From: M30B19 sp041741535
Lineage (GTDB): Bacteria; Planctomycetota; Planctomycetia; Pirellulales; Pirellulaceae
Direction: 5' to 3'
Assembly (NCBI GenBank): GCA_041741535.1
Contig: JBGSJV010000125.1
Location: forward strand, 9,287-73,286
DNA length: 64,000 bases
This document shows, in pieces, positions 25,673 to 33,327 of the stretch (the first letter of the stretch is position 1; the number at the start of each line of letters is the position of its first letter). The notes beneath the pieces are model-generated. The model saw nothing but the letters and a program-made list of their open reading frames with translations. It had not been told where the DNA came from and searched no databases. Both the position numbers and the translations under genes were made by a program.

Positions 25673-26440
25673 ATGACAACTACCCTTGAAAACCTGCCCC
25701 TAATTCGAGATTGGTACCCGAACGCGACAACAACGAATGATGCAGTTGATGCACTTCTAAATCTGATCGAACAAAAACTAGGGCTACAGCCAAACCAGAT
25801 CATGTCGGCTGATAGCGTCTGCTGTGACGACATCAATACCATTGAGTATCCGCCAAGAGCATATGAAATGCTTGGACCGTTCAAGATGGGTGGGCTCAAC
25901 GGATTTCCTTTTGCGGGACTTACAGGCATGGGGGCATTTGCTCACCATGTGCCCGAGAATGGTGCTTTATTTGTTTTCTATGGTCCTCATATTGGTCTGA
26001 CCAAGACAGGGGATATTGGCGCAATCTATCGAGTAGGTCAGTCCAAGGTATCCACCTGTTGCGGAGCAGCAACTGCGGCGATGAACAAGCTTCTGAACGA
26101 TCAAGTTAATGATGGCGAGCTTTCGGAACTCGATTATCAACAAAATATCCTCGAACAGATCCTGTTTCGTGAAAAAGATCGCGTATTGCGTTCGGCTGAG
26201 CCTATTGTTGACGTTACCGAGATCATTTATGAAGCGATTCACGAAAGAATGACGACTCTGTTTGAGAAAACAAAATTCTCGTGTCAGTACATCATCCGAA
26301 TGGGAGCCGTACTGATTAACGGCGATCACGATATCGGTTCATTTTCGAGTTGTCGACTTTTGTCTTGTACAGATCTCAAATCAGGCAAGTCCTACGATTG
26401 GAAACCAGAATTTGAAGCCTCATTTGGAGCGGCTGAATGA
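25673..26440 (+). CDS. LCIB/LCIC-like carbonic anhydrase-domain protein
   Basis: 255 residues from ATG 25673 (GAGG upstream). The sequence matches the limiting-CO2-inducible B/C family, whose fold is beta-carbonic-anhydrase-like: CCDDINT at 50-56, GPFKMGGLNGFPFAGLTG and GAFAHHVPENG, then FYGPHIGLTKTGDIG and STCCGAA at 128-133. Candidate zinc ligands are Cys50/Cys51, His91/His92 or His106, and Cys129/Cys130. Some members hydrate CO2 reversibly. No signal peptide, so it is cytoplasmic. It lies between a bestrophin and a TMEM175 gene, with the latter's start overlapping its stop (ATGA). The assignment is from remembered family motifs, not a search. Confidence 0.75.
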   Translation: MTTTLENLPLIRDWYPNATTTNDAVDALLNLIEQKLGLQPNQIMSADSVCCDDINTIEYPPRAYEMLGPFKMGGLNGFPFAGLTGMGAFAHHVPENGALFVFYGPHIGLTKTGDIGAIYRVGQSKVSTCCGAATAAMNKLLNDQVNDGELSELDYQQNILEQILFREKDRVLRSAEPIVDVTEIIYEAIHERMTTLFEKTKFSCQYIIRMGAVLINGDHDIGSFSSCRLLSCTDLKSGKSYDWKPEFEASFGAAE

Positions 26441-27009
26441 GTAAATCACGTTTAGAAGCATTCAGCGACGGAGTTATCGCGATTCTGATCACGATCATGG
26501 TATTTGACTTGAAAGCTCCCGAAGGGGCAGACCTTGCTGCGTTGATGACGGTAATCCCTTCATTCCTCACATTCTTATTGAGCTTCCTTTATCTTGGCAT
26601 TTACTGGAACAATCATCATCACATGCTGCAACTTACGCACCGTATCAATGGCGCAGTTCTTTGGGCGAATTTGCATCTGCTGTTTTGGCTGTCGTTGTTC
26701 CCATTTGTTACCACGTGGCTGAATCGAAGCGAGTTGAGCCGATTACCCGTGGCACTCTATGGAGCAGTACTCCTCTTTGCCGCAATTGCCTACACAATAC
26801 TCCAGTCGACTATCATTAAAGCAGAGGGGCAAGACTCAAGCTTAAAGCAGGCCGTTGGAACTGATTTTAAAGGCAAGATATCGCTGACGGCTTATACAAT
26901 CGGAATCTTGCTCGCTTGGCAACTTCCGATCGCATCAGTTGTGATCTATATCGCCGTCGCCGTAATGTGGTTCATCCCAGACAGACGAATCGAACTTATT
27001 TCTGAATAG
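26437..27009 (+). CDS. TMEM175-family (DUF1211) cation channel
   Basis: 190 residues with the diagnostic first helix RLEAFSDGVIAILITIMVF (RxxxFSD motif), then about five further helices (FLTFLLSFLYLGIYWNNHH; NLHLLFWLSLFPFVTTWL; ALYGAVLLFAAIAYTIL; LTAYTIGILLAWQLPIA; VVIYIAVAVMWFI). One family domain per chain is the bacterial form, which assembles into tetrameric potassium-permeable channels. Translation starts within the LCIB stop codon (ATGA), which ties it to that gene. Confidence 0.88.
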   Translation: MSKSRLEAFSDGVIAILITIMVFDLKAPEGADLAALMTVIPSFLTFLLSFLYLGIYWNNHHHMLQLTHRINGAVLWANLHLLFWLSLFPFVTTWLNRSELSRLPVALYGAVLLFAAIAYTILQSTIIKAEGQDSSLKQAVGTDFKGKISLTAYTIGILLAWQLPIASVVIYIAVAVMWFIPDRRIELISE

Positions 27010-27235
27010 TAGGAATGGCTCTCTGCACGGGATCGCTTGATTGCTATCCCCGGGTAAATGACGCCAAGAGCCTAAGATCTGTCTCGATTTTACTTCCAGC
27101 ACAACCAATCAGTCATTCTGGTCCTTCGCGACAGTCATGTCGCATTCTTCTGGCTGGCTCGCTCCCCAACAAACCTCCTGATCTGTGGGCACTTCTGCGA
27201 GGCATCTACATCACCTAATCTTGCCAACCATTGGC

Positions 27236-28534
27236 TCAAACGCTCAAGCGTTTGACGACCAACGAGATATTCTGCCCGCCGAAGCCAAAACTATTACTTA
27301 GAGCCACATCACATTTGGCGGGTCGGGCGACGTTCGGAATGTAGTCCAAATCACAGAGCGGGTCAGGATTTTCGTAGTTGATGGTCGGCGGCAGAATTTG
27401 GTCACGAATTGCCATCAAACATACGATGGTCTCGGTAACGCCAGCGGCTGCAATCAAGTGCCCCATCATGCTCTTGGTGCTACTTACCGGAGCAGGCGAC
27501 GGGCAACCACTAAAGACTTCACGACAGGCCTTGGATTCCACCTTGTCGTTGACCGTCGTCGATGTCCCGTGAGCGTTAACGTAGTCGATATCACTGGGCT
27601 GGAGACCAGCGTCGGAAATCGCCATGTTCATGCAGGCAATCGCTCCGCGGCCCTCCGGATGAATATCCGTGATTCGATAGGCGTCGGCGGTCGAACCATA
27701 CCCCGCGATTTCACCATAGATCTTTGCTCCGCGCGCCAACGCATGTTCCAACTCTTCCAAAACGACCATACCAGCGCCTTCGCCGATCACAAATCCATCG
27801 CGCAGGCGATCAAATGGACGACTGGCCTTCGTAGGATCCACGTTGTTGGTCGACAGCGCGGTCAACAAATTAAACCCGGTCACGCCGAAGGGGTGAATCA
27901 TGCTGTGCGTACCACCCGCCAACATTACATCCGCCTGATCCCGACGAATAATCTCGGTGGCTTCGCCGATCGCCTGACTGCTGGCCGCACAGGCCGTCAA
28001 ACAATTCACGTTTGGTCCCTGGGCGTTGAACATCGCGGCCAAATGCCCAACCGGCATGTTGGGTTCCTGCTCAAGTTCTTGAATGGGATTGACGACGCGA
28101 ACACCAGTCTCGACATACCGCGAGAGATCCAAGGTCCCCTCGGGCGTGATACTGGCGGCGATCATCGTCGCGAAGGTTTGGAAATCTTGATTGCCTTCCC
28201 CGCTCCCCAAATACACGCCGAACCGCATGGGATCGCTGATCGCGGCCAACACCCCGGAATCATTTATTGCTTGGTGGGCAGCACCCGCAGCAAACTTGGT
28301 ATGCCGACCACGAAACTTCCAAACCTCGGGGTCCACGCCGATACTGGAGACATCCCAGTTGCGAATTTCGGCCGCGATTTTCGTGGGAAAACGAGTTGCA
28401 TCGAACAGCGAAATTTCGCCGACGCCGCTCGCCCCCTGCTTGAGCTTGCTCCACATCGTTTCAACATCGTGCCCCAGCGGATTGATCACGCCCATGCCGG
28501 TCACCACAACGCGACGTTTGGTTCGAATTATCAT
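27236..28534 (-). CDS. Beta-ketoacyl-ACP synthase (FabF-like)
   Basis: 432 residues from ATG 28534, with AAGGA five bases upstream. Nucleophile Cys182 is in CLTACAASSQ, and the two catalytic histidines are in NAHGTSTT and MMGHLIAAAG. It ends with NSFGFGGQNISL, the usual FabF close. It condenses acyl-ACP with malonyl-ACP. It is the last gene of a leftward set with two dehydratase-type proteins and an ACP, so it may serve a dedicated fatty-acid or polyene product rather than general lipid synthesis. Confidence 0.9.
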   Translation of the reverse strand: MIIRTKRRVVVTGMGVINPLGHDVETMWSKLKQGASGVGEISLFDATRFPTKIAAEIRNWDVSSIGVDPEVWKFRGRHTKFAAGAAHQAINDSGVLAAISDPMRFGVYLGSGEGNQDFQTFATMIAASITPEGTLDLSRYVETGVRVVNPIQELEQEPNMPVGHLAAMFNAQGPNVNCLTACAASSQAIGEATEIIRRDQADVMLAGGTHSMIHPFGVTGFNLLTALSTNNVDPTKASRPFDRLRDGFVIGEGAGMVVLEELEHALARGAKIYGEIAGYGSTADAYRITDIHPEGRGAIACMNMAISDAGLQPSDIDYVNAHGTSTTVNDKVESKACREVFSGCPSPAPVSSTKSMMGHLIAAAGVTETIVCLMAIRDQILPPTINYENPDPLCDLDYIPNVARPAKCDVALSNSFGFGGQNISLVVKRLSV

Positions 28535-28562
28535 AAGATCCTTCAGGCAATGAAACGAAATG

Positions 28563-29108
28563 CTAGGGACAGTTGACACTCAGGAAGGCATGCTCGGCCG
28601 CCAACAGATGCTCCGGAATCACCACGGGGGTGCCATCCGGATTCTTCGCCACATCGAACAAACGCATGCTGCGGAGCATCCGCAAGAATTCATGCGGTTG
28701 GAACAACTCGACCTTTTCGAATTCCGGACCACTTAAAGTTGCGAAGACCAATTCGGCCGTACCCAAGGGTTCATCGTTAAGCAAAATCGTGCCTTCGGCG
28801 ATGGCTCCGTCGGCCTGCTGGCTCAAAAACCGAACTTGATAAGTCAATCGATCACCGGGCCGAGCCAGTCTTTCGAACGAAGCTCGCCCGACTTTCGCCA
28901 ACACCACGCGAGCCTTGAAATCACTCATTTGCCCGAGCAACAGACCGCCGGTCTGCGCCAATCCCTCGATCATCAACGGTGGCGGCATGTAAGGCCACGT
29001 CTGGTTGTAATCGTCCAGATGCTCTTCGGCCAAGCTCACATTCTTGACCGTTCGCGCGGATTGACCACTGACGAACTCTTCAAAACGGTCTATCCAAAAC
29101 CAACGCAT
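28563..29108 (-). CDS. Hotdog-fold FabZ-like protein lacking the catalytic histidine
   Basis: 181 residues. It aligns without gaps to the FabZ paralogue at 29660 over the first 50 residues. The paralogue has His34 and Glu48 (DHFPLFPVMPGVLMLEAL); here Tyr34 replaces the histidine while Glu48 is kept (DDYNQTWPYMPPPLMIEGL). The family dehydrates 3-hydroxyacyl-ACP, with His as the general base. Loss of it suggests an altered reaction or a structural/partner role. It lies between the ACP gene and the KS gene, 28 bases from the latter. Confidence 0.75.
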   Translation of the reverse strand: MRWFWIDRFEEFVSGQSARTVKNVSLAEEHLDDYNQTWPYMPPPLMIEGLAQTGGLLLGQMSDFKARVVLAKVGRASFERLARPGDRLTYQVRFLSQQADGAIAEGTILLNDEPLGTAELVFATLSGPEFEKVELFQPHEFLRMLRSMRLFDVAKNPDGTPVVIPEHLLAAEHAFLSVNCP

Positions 29109-29163
29109 CGCTGTCGCGACTCCTCACCACAGACTCGTGGATCTCCAAACCGACTTTCAAACA

Positions 29164-29547
29164 CTATGCCAATTTGGTTTTGACATAGTTGCACAAGTCA
29201 TTCACAGTCAAAAGATTACCAAAATCTTGGACCAGAGGATTCTGTTCGAATTTGCTCAGATCAGCAAAGGGCATTCTTGCCTTCAACTGGGCCAATCCGG
29301 AAGCGGTAACCTTGCCATCGCTCACATATTCAGCATTGGTCAAAATATCGTCTGGAAAAAGTTCCCCTCGAGAAATCGAGATACCAAACGCCTTTTCCAA
29401 GCGATAAACGATATCCAAAAAGTCGATACTCTCAGCGCCCAAATCGCCAACCATCGTGGCGGCTGGGGTCACGTCCGAATCATCTACCGCCAAGGCATCC
29501 ACCAGGGCTTCGCGGACTTTTTCAAATACTTCATCATTGCTTGCCAT
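29164..29547 (-). CDS. Acyl carrier protein with C-terminal extension
   Basis: 127 residues from ATG 29547 (GGAG upstream). The phosphopantetheine site is Ser in GAESIDFLD, inside a normal ACP helix pattern (VFEKVREALVDALAV ... YRLEKAFGI). It is about 45 residues longer than ordinary AcpP: the tail (LKARMPFADLSKFEQNPLVQ) separates helix III from a closing TVNDLCNYVKTKLA helix. Flanked by two FabZ-like genes and therefore the likely carrier for that set. Confidence 0.87.
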   Translation of the reverse strand: MASNDEVFEKVREALVDALAVDDSDVTPAATMVGDLGAESIDFLDIVYRLEKAFGISISRGELFPDDILTNAEYVSDGKVTASGLAQLKARMPFADLSKFEQNPLVQDFGNLLTVNDLCNYVKTKLA

Positions 29548-29659
29548 GCGTTCTTCTCTCCGAAGGAAAACTGGGAACAATCTAATTCCAGGCCGATCCA
29601 GGCATTAAATCGGGTTCGGCCTCTGATTGTACTCGATTGGGGAAATTATGGGAACGTGT

Positions 29660-30145
29660 TCACGACGCCAAGGGCAGACCTTGCATCAGTCGCCGAAACG
29701 TATGTCGGTGGCCGAAACTAATATTCCGATCAAGCACCGCATCTTCTCCGTTACGGTCAGCTAAGGTGAATTTCTCCATGACCAAACGACCGTTTACGGC
29801 GGTCTGCTCACCGATCATGCCTACGGCTTTCAGATGCACCAAGGCTCCATCAACTTTGACGATTTCCACCGAAACTTCCAGGCGATCCCCGGGAGCCACA
29901 AAGTCTTGAAACTTGATGTTCCTGGCTTCGCGAAGCACAACCATCGAACATTGAAATTCATCGGTCGCCCGAATCAACCAACTGGATGCCTGGGACAACG
30001 CCTCCAACATCAACACGCCCGGCATTACCGGGAACAAGGGAAAATGGTCCTGCAGATGCTGCTCGGCTAGGGTAACGCACTTGATGGCACGCAGACGCTG
30101 GCCAAGCACCAGTTCTACAATTCGATCAAGCTGATTGAATCGCAT
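29660..30145 (-). CDS. 3-hydroxyacyl-ACP dehydratase (FabZ-like)
   Basis: 161 residues, hotdog fold. Catalytic His34 and Glu48 are present in DHFPLFPVMPGVLMLEAL, followed by NIKFQDFVAPGDRLEVSVE. First gene of the leftward four-gene set; the ACP follows after 112 bases. Expected to dehydrate 3-hydroxyacyl-ACP to the trans-2-enoyl form. Likely active, in contrast with its downstream paralogue. Confidence 0.87.
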   Translation of the reverse strand: MRFNQLDRIVELVLGQRLRAIKCVTLAEQHLQDHFPLFPVMPGVLMLEALSQASSWLIRATDEFQCSMVVLREARNIKFQDFVAPGDRLEVSVEIVKVDGALVHLKAVGMIGEQTAVNGRLVMEKFTLADRNGEDAVLDRNISFGHRHTFRRLMQGLPLAS

Positions 30146-30313
30146 GAAATCGCCAATTCGTTGGAGTAACTTGTCCGAGAGCGATGGCCGCCTCTGGAAT
30201 CCCGACCGATACCGGGAGCGATAAGATTATCGAATGTTGGCGGTTCAACCAAGGTGGCCATCGAACTCGAATCCGTAGGCCCGTCGAACCTGACGAAACC
30301 CAACAGGCCCCCA

Positions 30314-31279
30314 TCATACGGGGTTCTTTTCAATCAAGGCCAAGAACATCGCATCGTGTACGGCGTTGGGCAGGACCCGGCGACAACGCCCGACGGATTC
30401 AGGAAACGACTCGTTTTCCCAATTCGTCCGCCCGGCCTGCCAATTTTCCAGCGGCAGTTCGAGGTCCAAGAGCCGGCATGACGGCTGTTCTCGAACCAAG
30501 CTAGCAACGACGGCCTCGTTCTCTTCGGGAGCAAAGCTGCAAGTCCCATACAGCATTCGCCCGCCAGGTTTCAGGGATGCGAAACCCGCCTGAATCAGTC
30601 CGAGCTGTTTTCCGCGACATTCGCGCACTTTGCGCAAACTCCAAGTCCGAAACGACTCGGGGTCGGAAACGTGAAACCGCGCTTCACCACTACAGGGGGC
30701 GTCCAACAGCACTCGGTCAAAACGCGGCCCAGTCTTGGCGGGCACCTGCCGACCGTCCAATTGGTAGGTCCTGACAAACGCGGCCCCACCCCGGCGCAAG
30801 TTGTCCTTCAGTTTGTAAAAACGCGCCCGCACTGGCTCCACGGCGCTCAAGAACCCGGTCCCGCCCATCAACGCCGCCAAATGCAAAGTCTTGCCGCCAG
30901 GCGCGGCCGCCAAGTCCATCACGGTTTCGCCCGGCTGCGGTGCCAAAAGGTAAGCGGCCAACATACTACTAGGATTGTGAACGTAAATTTGGCCCGTCTC
31001 CACCAAGCGATGACGAGTCAAGTCGGACCTTTGCTCCGCCGGAACAAGGAACCCCTCTGGTAGCCAGGATAGTGGAGTCAAAGAGAACCCGGCCGCGACC
31101 AACTCCCGACACACGTCTTCCGGGACTGCCAATAACCGATTCACCCGAAACGCGGCCAACTTGTGCTGGAAGAAACTCTGTTCAATGGTCTCCGACCAAG
31201 CATCGCCGAGAATGTTCACCAAGCGGTCCAGAAAGGCGCCGGGCAACGACGTTTCGGGCACTTTAGTTTCCACGATCAC
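30314..31279 (-). CDS. RsmB/NOP-type RNA cytosine-C5 methyltransferase
   Basis: 321 residues. SAM motif DLAAAPGGKT, motif IV DAPCSGE and motif VI GTCSFAPEENE with the nucleophile cysteine. It methylates cytosine in rRNA or tRNA; the exact site cannot be told. The start is a GTG that overlaps the stop of the preceding small gene (GTGA), so the two are translationally linked. Confidence 0.9.
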   Translation of the reverse strand: MIVETKVPETSLPGAFLDRLVNILGDAWSETIEQSFFQHKLAAFRVNRLLAVPEDVCRELVAAGFSLTPLSWLPEGFLVPAEQRSDLTRHRLVETGQIYVHNPSSMLAAYLLAPQPGETVMDLAAAPGGKTLHLAALMGGTGFLSAVEPVRARFYKLKDNLRRGGAAFVRTYQLDGRQVPAKTGPRFDRVLLDAPCSGEARFHVSDPESFRTWSLRKVRECRGKQLGLIQAGFASLKPGGRMLYGTCSFAPEENEAVVASLVREQPSCRLLDLELPLENWQAGRTNWENESFPESVGRCRRVLPNAVHDAMFLALIEKNPV

Positions 31280-31488
31280 TTATGCCCATGTCCACCGCCG
31301 CCTTTAGTTCGGCCAGATTGGGCCGCCAATTTTTTCTTTTCCGCGTCGGTCAACAAATCAATGCGGCGAAAACGGGGAATAGCGACGGCAAACACCCCCA
31401 ATAGTACCAAGAGAAACACTAACCCCCACATCTGTCCGTATTCGGATTGTTCGGTAGCTTGAGCCAACAATAAGACAAGCATTTCCAT
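31276..31488 (-). CDS. Small single-helix membrane protein
   Basis: 70 residues with AGGAG just upstream. One clear transmembrane helix (WGLVFLLVLLGVFAVAIP) is followed by a basic segment and a glycine/histidine-rich tail (GGGGHGHK). No known family recognised. Placed between hisS (20 bases) and the methyltransferase (overlapping). The Gly-His tail might bind metal, which is only an inference. Confidence 0.7.
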   Translation of the reverse strand: MEMLVLLLAQATEQSEYGQMWGLVFLLVLLGVFAVAIPRFRRIDLLTDAEKKKLAAQSGRTKGGGGHGHK

Positions 31489-31508
31489 TCGACTCCTGGT
31501 TATTGGCC

Positions 31509-32864
31509 CTAAACGTTTGTCAGATTTGGGGAGACTGTCCCGGCAAAAAACGCACTCCGAAAGTACTCACACAATTCCGTGCCGTCGGGCGAGAGCGGAA
31601 CCGTCGTTTGCACTTCGCGATCAAGCCACTTGACCGCTGCCTGCTTCTGCTCCCACTCCTGGCTGCCGATCAGGACCACGGCCGGGATCTTTCGTTGATC
31701 CGCATATTTGAGCTGTTTCTTGAGCTTCGCCGGTTCTGGATAAAACTCGACATTGAGTCCCATCGCCCGCAACTGCGAAGCCAAACGCAGGTATTCCAAT
31801 TGTAGTTGCGGCTCAAAAAATGCCAACAAGATTTGGGTTGGCGAGGACTTGTCGGCCACCATCCCCAAGTCTTCCATCGCCGCCAACAACCGATCGAGGC
31901 CAAGCGATGCACCAACCCCAGGCAAATCTTGTTTCGTATACAGACCGGCAAGATTGTCGTATCGACCACCCGAACAAACACTGCCAATCGCTGGCAAGTC
32001 CAGCAACTGAGTTTCGACAATGGTTCCCGTGTAGTAGTCGAGACCTCGCGCAATGGAGATATCGAGTACCAAGCGATCCGTCGGGACACCGGCCGCCACG
32101 GCCGACCGAAGCAACTCTCGAAGCTCGGCCACACCTTCCCGGCCCAGCGGATGTTCGCCCACCGCGCGTTCGGCTAGTTCGAGCACGCCCTCCGCATCAC
32201 CCCGATAAAGCCCCAACTGCAAGATTTCCTGAGCCACGACTTCCGGTAAGCCCACTTGGACTAGTTCCGCCAGTACCACTTCTGCACCTGACTTGCCCAG
32301 TTTGTCGATCGCGCGAAGCACACCTACTGAATGTTGCTCGAGACCCTTGTGGGCCAGCATGCCGTTGAGCAGCTTTCGGTGGTTGATGCGAATTTGAAAT
32401 CGCTCGAACCCCAGGGCCATCATCAACTGATTGATCACTAGGATCATTTCCAGATCAGCCAACCACGAGCGAGTCCCAATCGTGTCAAAATCACACTGCA
32501 CGAACTCGCGATACCTGCCCCGCTGTTGGCGCTCCCCTCGCCACACCGGTGCAATGTGATAACGCTTGAATGGGGTTCCTAACTCGTTGATGTGTTGAGC
32601 CACGTACCGAGCCAAAGGCACGGTTAGATCGAATCGCATTCCAACCGGCCGTCCACCGTTATCCACAAAGTGGTACATCTGTCGATCGGTTTCCGCACTA
32701 CCCTTGCCCGAAAGAATCTCGAGATACTCCAACGTCGGCGTGTCGATCGGGGCAAATCCAAACGATTGATAAACACGTCGAGCAGTGTCCATCAACGCCT
32801 GCCGTTGCATCATTTCGCGCGGCAAGAAATCGCGGAAGCCACTAAGAATTCGAGGTTCAATCAT
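31509..32864 (-). CDS. hisS: Histidyl-tRNA synthetase
   Basis: 451 residues. Class II motif 2 (KRYHIAPVWRGERQQRGRYR), histidine-binding ARGLDYYTGTIVE and motif 3 (GVGASLGLDRLL) are all present, with a C-terminal anticodon-binding domain (PAVVLIGSQEW). It charges tRNA-His in the cytoplasm. It begins 17 bases after the YkgJ gene, in a tight leftward run. Confidence 0.95.
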   Translation of the reverse strand: MIEPRILSGFRDFLPREMMQRQALMDTARRVYQSFGFAPIDTPTLEYLEILSGKGSAETDRQMYHFVDNGGRPVGMRFDLTVPLARYVAQHINELGTPFKRYHIAPVWRGERQQRGRYREFVQCDFDTIGTRSWLADLEMILVINQLMMALGFERFQIRINHRKLLNGMLAHKGLEQHSVGVLRAIDKLGKSGAEVVLAELVQVGLPEVVAQEILQLGLYRGDAEGVLELAERAVGEHPLGREGVAELRELLRSAVAAGVPTDRLVLDISIARGLDYYTGTIVETQLLDLPAIGSVCSGGRYDNLAGLYTKQDLPGVGASLGLDRLLAAMEDLGMVADKSSPTQILLAFFEPQLQLEYLRLASQLRAMGLNVEFYPEPAKLKKQLKYADQRKIPAVVLIGSQEWEQKQAAVKWLDREVQTTVPLSPDGTELCEYFRSAFFAGTVSPNLTNV

Positions 32865-32881
32865 ATTGGATCTTCAGACGT

Positions 32882-33313
32882 CTAACCGATAACGGACAAT
32901 GCTTGTGGTTTGGCTTTACGCACCGGCGTGGCCGCTTTGAATCCCGCCAACGCTTCGCGATATTCCATTAATTGATCGGCTACTTCGAAGTAACGTTCGT
33001 AAGTCCAACTCTCGTCGTACTCGCATTCGTCGGTGTGGTAGTCGCGACAGATTTGCGGACGCGTCTCGTAAATCCCACAACGATTGTCGGCTCCCAGATG
33101 CCGACACTTGGTGTGCACCAACAAATACCACGTCTCCCCTTCGGTAAACAGGGAGGCCGATTCATGCACCAAATACCAGCGCACAAAATCGAAATCGCGG
33201 TCCGTCGTTGGCGTGTCGATCGGCAACGCGAAGTAGCGACAACACTTGGCCGTGCAATAATCGCATAAACATTCGCCTGCCGGCAACTGCGAACGGTGAA
33301 GCTTCTGCAGCAT
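32882..33313 (-). CDS. YkgJ-type cysteine-cluster protein
   Basis: 143 residues. The cysteine-rich pattern CLCDYCTAKCCRY and HTKCRHLGADNRCGIYETRPQICRDY fits the zinc/iron-chelating YkgJ (UPF0153) family, function unknown. It sits 14 bases after the WecA-type gene and 17 before hisS. Confidence 0.87.
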   Translation of the reverse strand: MLQKLHRSQLPAGECLCDYCTAKCCRYFALPIDTPTTDRDFDFVRWYLVHESASLFTEGETWYLLVHTKCRHLGADNRCGIYETRPQICRDYHTDECEYDESWTYERYFEVADQLMEYREALAGFKAATPVRKAKPQALSVIG

Positions 33314-33327
33314 GATTCACTACTATT

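Noticed and set aside
27398..28576. A 392-codon rightward frame
   Set aside because: Antisense shadow of the FabF-like gene, with composition but no domain.
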